64,000 nt of DNA from Stenotrophomonas sp046736075. GTDB lineage: Bacteria > Pseudomonadota > Gammaproteobacteria > Xanthomonadales > Xanthomonadaceae. The notes under the pieces were generated by a model. That model ran no database searches, had not been told where the DNA came from, and saw only the letters and a program-made list of their open reading frames with translations. Both the position numbers and the translations under genes were made by a program. Positions 8,598 through 17,369 of the stretch are shown piece by piece (positions within the stretch are counted from its first letter, which is position 1; each line of letters begins with the position of its first letter). The DNA lies in NCBI RefSeq assembly GCF_046736075.1, contig NZ_CP177163.1, positions 3,720,001-3,784,000 of the forward strand, in the 5' to 3' direction.

Positions 8598-9956
8598 TCA
8601 TCGCTGGGCCAGACCGAGGATGTCGTTGTAGAACGCCAATCCCATCAGTCCCGCCAGCAGCGCCAGGCCGATGTACTGACCGGCGGCCATGGCGCGCTCA
8701 CTGAGCGGGCTGCCCTTGACCAACTCGATAAGGTAATACAGCAGGTGCCCGCCGTCCAAGATGGGGATGGGCAGCAGGTTGATGATGCACAGGCTCAGCG
8801 ACAGCAGGGCCAGGAAATACAGGAACCAGTCCACCCCGCGCTTGGCGGTGCCATTGGCCACCTGGGCGATCGTGACCGGCCCGGAAACGTTCTTCAGGGA
8901 GGCATTGCCGGTCACGATGCGGCGCATCATGCCCAGCGAATCGCCCGCCAGACGGGCGGTTTCGCGCAATGCCACCGGCACGGCGGCGAACGGGCCGAAT
9001 TTCAGCTCGGCGTCGTAGGCCGGGGCGTGGCCCTGCGGGAAGGCGATGCCGAGCTGCCAGGTGGGCTGGCCGCGGGGCCCCTTGCCCGGCTGGGGCGTCA
9101 CTTCCAGCGCCAGGCGCTCGCCGGCGCGCAGCACGTCGATCATGCCCGGACCGCCGCGCTGGCCCAGCGCCAGCACCTGGGCCGGCACCTGGTCGGCGGC
9201 CTCGATGCGCTGGCCGTCCACGGCCACGATCAGGTCGCCCGGCAGCAGCACGCCTTCGGCGGCCGAGCCCGGCACCACGCTGTCCACCAGCGCCGGCTGC
9301 AGCCAGTACTGCCAGTTCAGGCCCGCCAGCACCGGCACGCGGCGCTCGTCGAAGCCGACGGGCAGCTGCGACAGGGGCAGGGTGCGGGTCTGCTGCTGGT
9401 CCTGGGTGTCCAGTACCTCGACCCGGGCGTCCTGACGGTCCATCGCGGCGGTGGTCAGGGCCATGCTGGCTTCGCCGGCGGTGACGACGTCGCGCCCGTC
9501 CACCCGCAGCACGCGGTCGCCGGCCTGCAGGCCGGCGGCCTGGGCCATGCCGGTGGTGCGGCCGATGGTGGCCGAATAATCCTGGCGGCCGATCACGAAC
9601 ATCGCCCAGAGCAGGAACACGCAGAGCAGCAGGTTGGCCAGCGGGCCGGCGGCGACGACCGCGATCCGCTGCCACACGGTCTTGTTGTTGAAGGCCTGCG
9701 AGCGCTCGGCGAGCGGTACCTCGACCTCGCGTTCGTCGAGCATCTTCACGTAGCCGCCGAGCGGAATGGCGGCAATGGCGAATTCGGTGCCGGCGCGGTT
9801 GCGGCGCATCCACAGCGGGCGGCCGAAGCCGACCGAGAAGCGCAGCACCTTGACCCCGCAGCGGCGGGCTACCCAGTAGTGGCCAAACTCATGGAAGGTC
9901 ACCAGCAGGCCAAGGCTGACGATCATCCACCAGACCGATCCGATGAAGTCACCCAT
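8598..9956 (-). CDS. rseP: RIP metalloprotease RseP (site-2 protease)
   Basis: RseP cuts membrane segments, typically of the anti-sigma factor RseA after a first cut by DegS, releasing sigma-E. The zinc motif HEFGH is at residues 22-26 in the first transmembrane segment, and NLLPIPILDGGHLLYYL near the C-terminus supplies the second site. Two PDZ domains lie between them in the periplasm. It has 452 residues, the usual length. The start at MGDFIGSVWW places the HEFGH segment correctly; 25 upstream in-frame codons were left out. It lies between dxr (34 bp) and bamA (72 bp). Confidence 0.96.
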   Translation of the reverse strand: MGDFIGSVWWMIVSLGLLVTFHEFGHYWVARRCGVKVLRFSVGFGRPLWMRRNRAGTEFAIAAIPLGGYVKMLDEREVEVPLAERSQAFNNKTVWQRIAVVAAGPLANLLLCVFLLWAMFVIGRQDYSATIGRTTGMAQAAGLQAGDRVLRVDGRDVVTAGEASMALTTAAMDRQDARVEVLDTQDQQQTRTLPLSQLPVGFDERRVPVLAGLNWQYWLQPALVDSVVPGSAAEGVLLPGDLIVAVDGQRIEAADQVPAQVLALGQRGGPGMIDVLRAGERLALEVTPQPGKGPRGQPTWQLGIAFPQGHAPAYDAELKFGPFAAVPVALRETARLAGDSLGMMRRIVTGNASLKNVSGPVTIAQVANGTAKRGVDWFLYFLALLSLSLCIINLLPIPILDGGHLLYYLIELVKGSPLSERAMAAGQYIGLALLAGLMGLAFYNDILGLAQR

Positions 9957-9990
9957 GAGCGATGGCAGCGTAAGTGGGAGCGAGGGGCAT

Positions 9991-11181
9991 TCAGGCGGGG
10001 TCGATGGCGGCTTCGGTGATCTGGCGGGCACGGCGGTCCGCGCTCAGCAGGACCTCCAGTGTATCGGCGGACTCCACCGACAGTGTTGACAGAGCGTTAG
10101 CCACCAGCGCCGGAATGGCAAGGAAAGCGATCCGACCCTGAAGAAACGCTGAAACCGCTACTTCGTTGGCCGCATTGAGGATGGCCGGGGCGGTGCCGCC
10201 GGCTGCCATCGCCTGCCAGGCGAGCGCCAGGCAGGGGAACGCGTCGGTGTCGGGCGCCTCGAAATCCAGCCGGCCCTGGGTCAGCAGGTCCAGCCCGCCG
10301 ACGCCGGATTCGATCCGGCGCGGCCAGCCGAGGCCAACCGCCAGGGTGGTGCGCATGTCCGGCAGGCCGAGCTGGGCCAGGGTGGAGCCGTCCACGAACT
10401 CGACCAGCGAATGGACCAGGCTCTGTGGGTGGACCAGCACGTCGATGCGCTCGCCGGGCACGTTGAACAGGTGGTGCGCCTCGATCACTTCGAGGCCTTT
10501 GTTCATCAACGTCGCCGAATCGACCGAGATCTTCGGGCCCATCGACCACTTCGGGTGCGCCACGGCCTGGGCCGGGGTGACCTGGGCCAGTTCGGCGCGG
10601 GTGCGCCCCCGGAACGGGCCGCCCGAGGCGGTGAGGATGATGCGGCGCACGCCGGCGCCGTCCAGGCTGGCATCGCAGGAGCGCAGGCACTGGAAGATGG
10701 CGCTGTGCTCGCTATCGATCGGGATGATTTCCGCGCCGGCGGCGGCCGCCTCGCGCATCAGCAGTTCGCCGGCCAGCACCAGCGATTCCTTGTTGGCCAG
10801 CAGGATGCGCTTGCCGACGCGGGCGGCGGCCAGCGTGGAGGACAGGCCGGCCGCGCCGACGATGGCGGCGACGAGGGTGTCGCAGGCATCGCTGGCGGCC
10901 AGGGAGTCCAGGGCGGCGGCGCCGGCGTGGGCCTCGGTAGCCAGGCCGGCGGCGCGCAGGCCATCACGCAGCGCCGGGTACAGGGCCTCGTCGGCGATCA
11001 CCGCATGGTCCGGCCGGTGCGCCACGCACAGCGCGACCAGGGCGTCGACCTGGCGGCCGGCGGCCAGCACGCTGGCGCGGTACTGGTCGGGATGGCGCGC
11101 GATCACGTCCAGCGCGGATGCGCCGATCGAACCGGTGGCGCCGAACACGGCGACCTGGCGGGGGGCGTTGACGCTGGTCAT
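9991..11181 (-). CDS. dxr: 1-deoxy-D-xylulose 5-phosphate reductoisomerase
   Basis: Dxr makes 2-C-methyl-D-erythritol 4-phosphate, the committed step of the non-mevalonate isoprenoid pathway that feeds the neighbouring uppS. The NADPH motif VFGATGSIGASALDVI is near residue 14, and MNKGLEVIEAHHLF, the substrate loop, is present. It has 396 residues. The ATG at 11181 is separated from the cdsA stop by 2 bp; the frame remains open far upstream through cdsA but that part is not coding. Confidence 0.96.
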   Translation of the reverse strand: MTSVNAPRQVAVFGATGSIGASALDVIARHPDQYRASVLAAGRQVDALVALCVAHRPDHAVIADEALYPALRDGLRAAGLATEAHAGAAALDSLAASDACDTLVAAIVGAAGLSSTLAAARVGKRILLANKESLVLAGELLMREAAAAGAEIIPIDSEHSAIFQCLRSCDASLDGAGVRRIILTASGGPFRGRTRAELAQVTPAQAVAHPKWSMGPKISVDSATLMNKGLEVIEAHHLFNVPGERIDVLVHPQSLVHSLVEFVDGSTLAQLGLPDMRTTLAVGLGWPRRIESGVGGLDLLTQGRLDFEAPDTDAFPCLALAWQAMAAGGTAPAILNAANEVAVSAFLQGRIAFLAIPALVANALSTLSVESADTLEVLLSADRRARQITEAAIDPA

Positions 11182-11183
11182 GC

Positions 11184-12008
11184 TCAGAATCCGAAGATTT
11201 CCTTGCCGAGGGCGAACACCGGCAGGGCTGCCAGTACGCCGTCGACGCGGTCCAGCACGCCGCCGTGGCCGGGAATGATATGGCCCGAGTCCTTGGCGCC
11301 GGCGTGACGCTTGATCAGGCTCTCGAACAGGTCGCCCAGCACCGAGGCGAACACGGTGACCACGGCGGTGATGGTCAGGCCCACCAGATGGCCGCTGTCG
11401 ACCCCGGCGAGGAAGCCGAAGCCCAGCGCCACCAGCAGGCCGGCAACCATGCCGCCGCCGAGGCCTTCCCAGGTCTTGTTGGGGCTGATCCGCGGTGCCA
11501 GCTTGGTGCGGCCGAAGGTGCGGCCGGCGAAGTAGGCGCCCGAATCGGCGGCCCACACCACCGCCAACGCGGTCAGCAGCCACAGGTGGCCATTGCTGCC
11601 GCTGGCATGGATCAGCACCAGCGAGGCCCAGGCCGGCACGATGGCCAGCGTGCCGGCCAGCAGCTTGAGCGCGCGCGCCGGGCTGCTGGGGCTGGCGCCG
11701 AAGTTGAAGAAGCGCAGCCAGACCAGCGCCAGCACCCACCAGCCGATGCCGATCAGCGCGGCGATCTGGTACAGCACCAGCGAGCCGTCGCCGGCCCACA
11801 CGATCAGCACCATCAGCACCAGGTTCAGGACCAGCAGCACGGTACGGGCGAGAGTGTCGTCGACGTCGGCCAGCTTCAGCCACTCCCACAGGCCGATCAG
11901 GAACACGGCGGCGGCGGCGGCGGCCAGCCACGGGGTCGGCAGCATCAGGATGGCCGCGATGGCGACCGGCGCCATGATCAGGGCGGCGATGACTCGGGTT
12001 CTGGTCAT
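11184..12008 (-). CDS. cdsA: Phosphatidate cytidylyltransferase
   Basis: CdsA makes CDP-diacylglycerol, the precursor of all membrane phospholipids. The 274-residue protein is strongly hydrophobic, with about seven or eight membrane segments. Its C-terminus carries the family signature around DLFESLIKRHAGAKDSGHI, followed by PGHGGVLDRVD. The ATG overlaps the uppS stop by four bases (ATGA), so the two are translationally coupled. Confidence 0.96.
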   Translation of the reverse strand: MTRTRVIAALIMAPVAIAAILMLPTPWLAAAAAAVFLIGLWEWLKLADVDDTLARTVLLVLNLVLMVLIVWAGDGSLVLYQIAALIGIGWWVLALVWLRFFNFGASPSSPARALKLLAGTLAIVPAWASLVLIHASGSNGHLWLLTALAVVWAADSGAYFAGRTFGRTKLAPRISPNKTWEGLGGGMVAGLLVALGFGFLAGVDSGHLVGLTITAVVTVFASVLGDLFESLIKRHAGAKDSGHIIPGHGGVLDRVDGVLAALPVFALGKEIFGF

Positions 12009-12775
12009 GGGGTTGTGGTCTCGGTGGCCAGGGCGGCGATCTGGGCGCTGGTCAGGCCGAAACGACGTTCACGCGCGGCGTAGGCATCCAGGGCCTGCTG
12101 CAGGACGGCGGCGTCGAACTCGGGCCACAACACGTCGGTGAACCACAGTTCGGTATAGGCCAGCTGCCACAGCAGGAAATTGCTGATGCGGGTGTCGCCA
12201 CCGGTGCGGATGAACAGATCCGGCGGCGGCAGGTCGGCCAGCGCGACGCGGCTGCCGAGCATGGCTTCGTCGATCTGCTCGGGCAGCAGGCGACCGGCCG
12301 CGACTTCGGCGGCAAGCTCGCGCGCGGCCTGCACGATGTCCTGGCGACCGCCGTAGCTGGCCGCGATGTTCAGGGTCATCGCGCGGTTGTCGGCGGTGCG
12401 CTGTTCGGCCAGCTGCATGCGGCTGACCAGGCCGGCGCCGAAGCGCTGGCGGTCACCGATGAAGCGCACGCGGACGCCACGGCGGTGCAGTTCGTCCACC
12501 TCGCGGTCGAGCGCATTGAGGAACAGCTTCATCAGCGCATCCACTTCCTCCTGCGGCCGTCCCCAGTTTTCACTGGAGAAGGCGAACAGGGTCAGCACGG
12601 CGATGCCGCGCTCCAGGCAGAAGTCGATGGTGCGGTTGACCGCGCGCGCGCCGGCACGATGGCCGATCACGCGCGGGCGACGACGCTTCTGTGCCCAGCG
12701 CCCGTTGCCATCCATGATGATGGCGAGGTGGCGGGGCAGGGGCGCGGCAGGGCCGCTGGACGGGGCTGAGGTCAT
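12005..12775 (-). CDS. uppS: Undecaprenyl diphosphate synthase (cis-prenyltransferase)
   Basis: UppS builds the C55 lipid carrier for peptidoglycan and O-antigen synthesis from isoprenoid units. It has IIMDGNGRWAQKR with the catalytic Asp22, FAFSSENWGRP, and the C-terminal RTGGDTRISNFLLWQLAYTE pocket. It has 256 residues, normal length. It follows frr by 6 bp and overlaps cdsA. Confidence 0.96.
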   Translation of the reverse strand: MTSAPSSGPAAPLPRHLAIIMDGNGRWAQKRRRPRVIGHRAGARAVNRTIDFCLERGIAVLTLFAFSSENWGRPQEEVDALMKLFLNALDREVDELHRRGVRVRFIGDRQRFGAGLVSRMQLAEQRTADNRAMTLNIAASYGGRQDIVQAARELAAEVAAGRLLPEQIDEAMLGSRVALADLPPPDLFIRTGGDTRISNFLLWQLAYTELWFTDVLWPEFDAAVLQQALDAYAARERRFGLTSAQIAALATETTTP

Positions 12776-12781
12776 GGGGGC

Positions 12782-13339
12782 TCAGACCGCCATCAGTTCC
12801 TTTTCTTTCTCGGCCACGACACTGTCGACGTCCTTGATGGACTTGTCGGTCAGCTTCTGGATGTCGTCTTCGCCGCGCTTCTTGTCGTCTTCGCTGATCG
12901 ACTTGTCCTTGAGCAGCGCGGCAATCGCCTTGTTGGCGTCCTGGCGGATGTTGCGGATGGCGATCTTGGCGCCTTCGCCTTCCTTCTGCACCTGCTTGCC
13001 CAGCTCCTTGCGGCGCTCTTCGGTCGGCGGCGGCAGGTTCAGGCGGATCACGGTGCCGGCCACGTTCGGGGTCAGGCCGAGGTCGGAGGCATAGATGGCC
13101 TTCTCGACGTCCTTGATCATGCCCTTGTCGAACAGGGTGATGACCAGCGAATGGCCTTCGGAAACGCTGATCGACGCGACCTGGTTGAGCGGGGTGTCGG
13201 TGCCGTAGGCCTTGACGGTGATCCGGTCCAGCAGCGACGGCGATGCGCGGCCGGTGCGGATGGAGGTGAGGGTGTGCTTCAGAGCATCGATGCTCTTTGC
13301 CATGCGCGTCTGCGCGTCCTGCTTGATATCGTTGAGCAT
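12782..13339 (-). CDS. frr: Ribosome recycling factor
   Basis: RRF works with EF-G to split the ribosome after termination. The 185-residue protein carries the family features LTSIRTGRASPSLLDRITV and IRLNLPPPTEERRKEL, and ends in the usual three-helix bundle. It lies 137 bp after pyrH and 6 bp before uppS. Confidence 0.97.
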   Translation of the reverse strand: MLNDIKQDAQTRMAKSIDALKHTLTSIRTGRASPSLLDRITVKAYGTDTPLNQVASISVSEGHSLVITLFDKGMIKDVEKAIYASDLGLTPNVAGTVIRLNLPPPTEERRKELGKQVQKEGEGAKIAIRNIRQDANKAIAALLKDKSISEDDKKRGEDDIQKLTDKSIKDVDSVVAEKEKELMAV

Positions 13340-13476
13340 CGCCCGAATCCTGGATGTAACTGGAATCGGGCGATTATAGGCGAATACGGGCCGATACCGG
13401 GCCCATCGGGGCCAGTTCCGCCCCGCCGCGTGTGCTGCGGTTGCGGAATCGGCGCCGTTTGCCGGGGTGGCAGGGT

Positions 13477-14208
13477 TCAGGCGGCGGTGTCGCGGCCCTG
13501 CACCAGGGTGCCGATGTTCTCGCCGTGCAGGATCTTCAGCAGCTCGCCCGGCTGGCCCATGTCGAACACGCGCAGCGGCAGGTCGCTGTCGCGCGCCAGC
13601 GCGAAGGCGGCGGTGTCCATCACTTCCAGGCCGCGGCGGATCACTTCGTCGTAGCTCAGGGTGTCAAAGCGCACGGCATCGCTGTACTTGTTGGGGTCCT
13701 TGTCGTAGACGCCATCGACCTTGGTCGCCTTCAGCAGCAGGTCCGCGCCGATCTCGATCGCGCGCAGGGCGGCGCCGGAGTCGGTGGTGAAGAACGGGCT
13801 GCCGACGCCGGCGGCGAAGATCACCAGGCGGCCCTTTTCCAGGTGGCGGATGGCGCGGCGGCGGATGTAGTCCTCGCACACGTCGTTGATCTTGATGGCG
13901 CTCATCACGCGCGCCTTGGCGCCGAGCTTCTCCAGGGCGTCCTGCATGGCCAGCGCGTTGATCACGGTGGCGAGCATGCCCATCTGGTCGCCGGTGACGC
14001 GGTCCATGCCGCCGGCCGCCAGGCCAGCGCCGCGGAAGATGTTGCCGCCGCCGATGACGAGGGCGACTTCGGCCCCGGCCTGCTGGGCTTCGAGCACTTC
14101 ACGCGCCAGCCGGTGGATCACCTTGGGGTCGATGCCGTAGTCCTCGTCTCCCATCAGCGCCTCCCCGGAAACTTTCAGCAGGATGCGGCGATAGGTGAGA
14201 TTGGACAT
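13477..14208 (-). CDS. pyrH: UMP kinase
   Basis: PyrH phosphorylates UMP to UDP in pyrimidine nucleotide synthesis. The 243-residue amino-acid-kinase-fold protein has RILLKVSGEALMG at the N-terminus, VIGGGNIFRG and VFAAGVGSPFFTTDS-like nucleotide loops, and GVYDKDPNKY. It is normally the neighbour of tsf; here two unrelated genes and repeats separate them. Confidence 0.97.
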   Translation of the reverse strand: MSNLTYRRILLKVSGEALMGDEDYGIDPKVIHRLAREVLEAQQAGAEVALVIGGGNIFRGAGLAAGGMDRVTGDQMGMLATVINALAMQDALEKLGAKARVMSAIKINDVCEDYIRRRAIRHLEKGRLVIFAAGVGSPFFTTDSGAALRAIEIGADLLLKATKVDGVYDKDPNKYSDAVRFDTLSYDEVIRRGLEVMDTAAFALARDSDLPLRVFDMGQPGELLKILHGENIGTLVQGRDTAA

Positions 14209-14332
14209 GGTGGCCTCTGGATGCGTGGAAAACGCGGGAATTCTACTGGAAGCCGGGCCGCGGGGCAGGATTATTTTGCTGCACTGCGGCGCCCGTGACG
14301 GTGCCGCCCGGGCCCTGTCGTGACCGCCCCGT

Positions 14333-15832
14333 TCAGGCCGGGGCAGAGCTCGGCGAGCGAGCGATGACGCGGTTGCGGCCCAGATTCTTGGAGCGGTACA
14401 GCACGTCGTCGGCAGCCTTCAACAAGTCCTGAACATCGGCAAAACGCTCGTAGCCGCCCTGGGTCGCAACGCCGGCCGAGAAGGTCACGAACAGGGGGCC
14501 TCCCTCCAGTTCGGCCATCGGGGTGTTGACGATGTTGGCCAGGACCCGGCGCACCACGTCCAGTGCCACCAGTTCGGTGGTGTTGGGCAGCAGGGCGATG
14601 AATTCCTCCCCGCCGAAGCGGGCCACGGTGTCGCTGTTGCGCAGCTGCTCCTGCAGTTTGCTGGCGAACATGCGCAGGACCTGGTCGCCCATCAGGTGGC
14701 CGTGGGCGTCGTTGATCTTCTTGAAGTCGTCCAGGTCGATGAACGCCACCGACAGCGGCCAGCCATGCCGGGTGGCGCGCAGGAACTCCTGCTCCAGCAC
14801 GGCCTCGAGCTGGCGGCGGTTGAGTACGCCGGTGAGCGCGTCGCGGTGGGCCTGCTCGGCCAGCCGGTTGGCGCGCGCCTCGAACTCGTCGGCCCGCTTG
14901 CGGGCCTGGGCGGCATCCTGCATTTCGCGCAGGTTGCGCAGGGTGGCCAGTTCCTGGGCGTGGTCGATCAGCTGCTGGACGCGCGCCGGGGAGAACAGGG
15001 TGGTCTCGAACAGCGCGCCGATGTCCGGCAGCGCTTCGCTGATGCGGGCCAGGACCTGGTCGAACTGGGCACTGTCCAGCTGCAGCCGGGTGTTGACCAG
15101 GTGCAGGGCGTGTTCGCGGGCCGCATCGGCGTCGCGGCTGAGCCAGATGTCGGCGACCGCGCCCGAAACGGCGACGCAGGCCTGGAAGGTGTCTTCGGTG
15201 GCCTCGGGCTGCTCGCTGCGCGCGATGCTGTCCACCAGGTAGCGCGGCAGTGCCCACGCGTCGGCGATCCAGGCGCCGACGTCGGCATGGCTGCAGTCGA
15301 GGTGTTCGCGCTCGAGTGCCACCAGCGCCTCGTTGTCGGCGGCCTGGCGCAGCAGGGGCAGGTAGCGCTCCGGCTCGGCCTGGGCCAGGGCAAGTACGCC
15401 GATGTCCTGCAGCAGGCCGGCCAGCATCAGCTCTTCGGCCTTGCGCAGGCCGCGCGCCTGGCCCAGCAGGCTGGCGGCGAGGGCGCTGAGAATGCTGCGC
15501 CGCCACGCGCGTTCGCGCAGGTCCTGGCCTTCGCCCGGGCCGGTGAGGCCCTGGGTGACGGTGAAGCCCAGCGCGAGGCTGACGGTGGCGTTGAGGCCGA
15601 GCATGGTCAGCGCCTGGCCGAGGTTCTCGATCCGGCGGCGGCTGGCGTACAGCGGCGAGTTGGCGATGCGCAGCATGCGTGCGCTCAGCGCCATGTCGAT
15701 GGCGATGATATCGGCGGCGGTGGTGATGTCCGCTTCCGGGTCCTGCGCCAGCTCGATGATGCGCAAGGCGATACCGGGCGGCGAGGGCAGGTTGCGGCAG
15801 AGCGCCAGGGCGGCTGTCAGCTCGGGAGGCAT
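14333..15832 (-). CDS. HDOD-GGDEF protein, probable diguanylate cyclase
   Basis: The 499-residue protein has an N-terminal HDOD domain (residues about 10-210, with LARLL-type helices and HLDCSHADVGAWIADAW), a middle helical region, a coiled stretch (about 300-335), and a C-terminal GGDEF domain. The active loop reads RFGGEEF, an active-type signature. RNSD lies five residues before it, which matches the RxxD product-inhibition site. It therefore probably makes cyclic di-GMP and responds to it. It starts at MPPELTAALAL; a longer frame reaches 16006 but overlaps the promoter region of the divergent gene. The input sensed by the HDOD domain is unknown. It sits between pyrH and the AIM24 gene. 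Confidence 0.88.
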   Translation of the reverse strand: MPPELTAALALCRNLPSPPGIALRIIELAQDPEADITTAADIIAIDMALSARMLRIANSPLYASRRRIENLGQALTMLGLNATVSLALGFTVTQGLTGPGEGQDLRERAWRRSILSALAASLLGQARGLRKAEELMLAGLLQDIGVLALAQAEPERYLPLLRQAADNEALVALEREHLDCSHADVGAWIADAWALPRYLVDSIARSEQPEATEDTFQACVAVSGAVADIWLSRDADAAREHALHLVNTRLQLDSAQFDQVLARISEALPDIGALFETTLFSPARVQQLIDHAQELATLRNLREMQDAAQARKRADEFEARANRLAEQAHRDALTGVLNRRQLEAVLEQEFLRATRHGWPLSVAFIDLDDFKKINDAHGHLMGDQVLRMFASKLQEQLRNSDTVARFGGEEFIALLPNTTELVALDVVRRVLANIVNTPMAELEGGPLFVTFSAGVATQGGYERFADVQDLLKAADDVLYRSKNLGRNRVIARSPSSAPA

Positions 15833-16128
15833 GGCGGGGCTATTGATGTGTTGTGGCAAGAATACATGGTGTGCGTCACAGATTTGAGCGTGGATTCTTG
15901 CGTTGTGATGGAAACTGACGTTGGCAATAGTGCGCCGATGCGCCATGCAAGGCAAAACCAGTGGGCAGACTGCATGTGGCAGGCGCGACAGGTTCTTTGG
16001 TAACACATCCGCCGGCGAATGGGGGGAATGGCGGATGGGGGCGGGCCGCGCCGCGGCGCGGCGAAGTCCACCGTGGGCACCCGCAGGGCGCTACCATTCG
16101 CGCTCTCAATCCCAAGGACGTTGTCCCC

Positions 16129-16824
16129 ATGACCGTGAAGTCGCTTCAGGAATTCCTGTCCACCACGCAGGAAAAGGATGTCAGTGCCGATGCGTTCGAG
16201 CTGGAAAGCCCGCGCATGCTGGAGGTGCGTGTCGATGGGCTGGTCTGGGCCAAGGCGGGGTCGATGGTGGCGCGCAAGGGCGGGGTGAAGTTCACCCGGC
16301 AGGGCATCCTGGAGCAGGGGCTGGGGACGCTGCTGAAAAAGATGGTGAGCGGCGAAGGCCTGCAGCTGATGAAGGTGGAAGGGCAGGGGCGGGTGTACCT
16401 GGCCGATGCGGGCAAGAAGGTGACCCTGCTGCGCTTGGCGGGCGAGTCGATCTTCGTCAACGGCAACGACGTGCTGGCCTTCGAAACCGGGATCGAGTCG
16501 AAGATCACGATGATGAAGAAGGTCGCGGGGATGCTGTCCGGCGGGTTGTTCAACATCAAATTGAGTGGGCACGGGATCGTGGCGGTGACGTCGCACTACG
16601 AGCCGATGACGCTGCGGGTGACGGCGCAGGGCGGCCCGGTGTTTACCGATCCGAACGCGACGGTGGCGTGGTCGGGTTCACTGGCGCCGGAAGTGGTGGC
16701 GGACGTGTCGCTGGGCACGCTGGTCGGCCGCGGGTCGGGCGAGAGCCTGCAGATGAAGTTCGCCGGTGAAGGCTGGGTGGTGGTGCAGCCTTACGAGGAA
16801 GTGTCGTTCCAGTCCAAGGGCTGA
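16129..16824 (+). CDS. AIM24 family protein
   Basis: This 231-residue protein belongs to the AIM24/TIGR00266-like family of beta-rich proteins of unknown biochemical role. Glycine-rich strands such as GSMVARKGGVKFTRQG, LSGHGIVAVTSHYEPM and GESLQMKFAGEGWVVVQPYE are typical. The ATG at 16129 follows AAGGA at a workable distance. It has no signal peptide. It is the only plus-strand gene between dnaE and map and interrupts the usual tsf-pyrH order together with the HDOD-GGDEF gene, from which it is divergently transcribed. Confidence 0.8.
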   Translation: MTVKSLQEFLSTTQEKDVSADAFELESPRMLEVRVDGLVWAKAGSMVARKGGVKFTRQGILEQGLGTLLKKMVSGEGLQLMKVEGQGRVYLADAGKKVTLLRLAGESIFVNGNDVLAFETGIESKITMMKKVAGMLSGGLFNIKLSGHGIVAVTSHYEPMTLRVTAQGGPVFTDPNATVAWSGSLAPEVVADVSLGTLVGRGSGESLQMKFAGEGWVVVQPYEEVSFQSKG

Positions 16825-16889
16825 GGCGGTTGTGCGGTTGCGGTTGCGCTGGCAACTGCAACTGCAACTGCAACGCGTCATTTTGCCCG

Positions 16890-17000
16890 GGGTGGGTCGG
16901 CGTGGGCGACTTGGCGGGACACGCCGTGAATACGTCCATGTAGGCTTGTCGAAAACATCCGTGTTTTCGACAGTCCCGCCAACCCACCCACGCCAACCCT
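16890..17000 (+). repeat. Structured repeat element, copy C (plus orientation)
   Basis: The outer arms pair through GGCGTGGG/CCCACGCC and TTGGCGGGAC/GTCCCGCCAA. The core reads GGGACACGCCGTGAA, the hairpin TACGTCCATGTA, GGCTTG, and a hairpin of ten pairs, TCGAAAACA/TGTTTTCGA, around a TCCG loop. It faces copy D. The 545-bp space between the AIM24 gene and tsf holds only these two elements, a short (CAACTG) tandem repeat and the tsf terminator. Confidence 0.85.
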
Positions 17001-17084
17001 CCACACATGGGCGGTGTGCGGAGAGAAAGCGGCATGCCGCGCAAGAAACGCCCCTTGCATGCCGCACACATGAACCTATGCAGA

Positions 17085-17188
17085 GGAGGGCGGGCAGCCC
17101 CATGCGGGACTGTCGAAAACATGGATGTTTTCGCCAAGCCCCCAAGGATGGGTTTACGGCGTGTCCCGCATGGGGCTGCCCGTCCTCC
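17085..17188 (-). repeat. Structured repeat element, copy D (minus orientation)
   Basis: The outer arms (17085-17110 and 17163-17188) pair over about 25 bp with one G-T pair. On the minus strand the core is GGGACACGCCGTAAA, the hairpin CCCATCCTTGGG, GGCTTG, and a long hairpin CGAAAACATCCATGTTTTCG. It is the inverted partner of copy C. Confidence 0.85.
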
Positions 17189-17303
17189 TTCCGCGCGGAA
17201 GGTCGAGACGCTGCTCTTGGCGGAAAGCCGCAGAAGGCCAATGTTCTTTCGGGCACAGCACCAAGACGCTGCTCTTCGCAAAAAACACCCAAATGCCACC
17301 CAC

Positions 17304-17333
17304 AAAAAAACCCGGCCGAAGCCGGGTTTTTTC
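17304..17333 (-). terminator. Intrinsic terminator after tsf
   Basis: The stem CCCGGC/GCCGGG (17311-17326) has a four-base loop and is flanked by A and T runs on both sides, so it can stop transcription in either direction. It lies 36 bp after the tsf stop. Confidence 0.88.
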
Positions 17334-17369
17334 GTCATCGTGCCAGCGCCGAAGCGCAGGCGGGATGGA

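Noticed and set aside
5994..10019. A 1341-codon open frame on the plus strand
   Set aside because: It is antisense to bamA and rseP, is rich in His, Arg and Gly as expected from a complement of GC-rich codons, and contains no recognisable domain.
9991..11931. dxr fused to a longer upstream frame
   Set aside because: The extra residues are an out-of-frame reading of cdsA; the normal Dxr start at 11181 is present.
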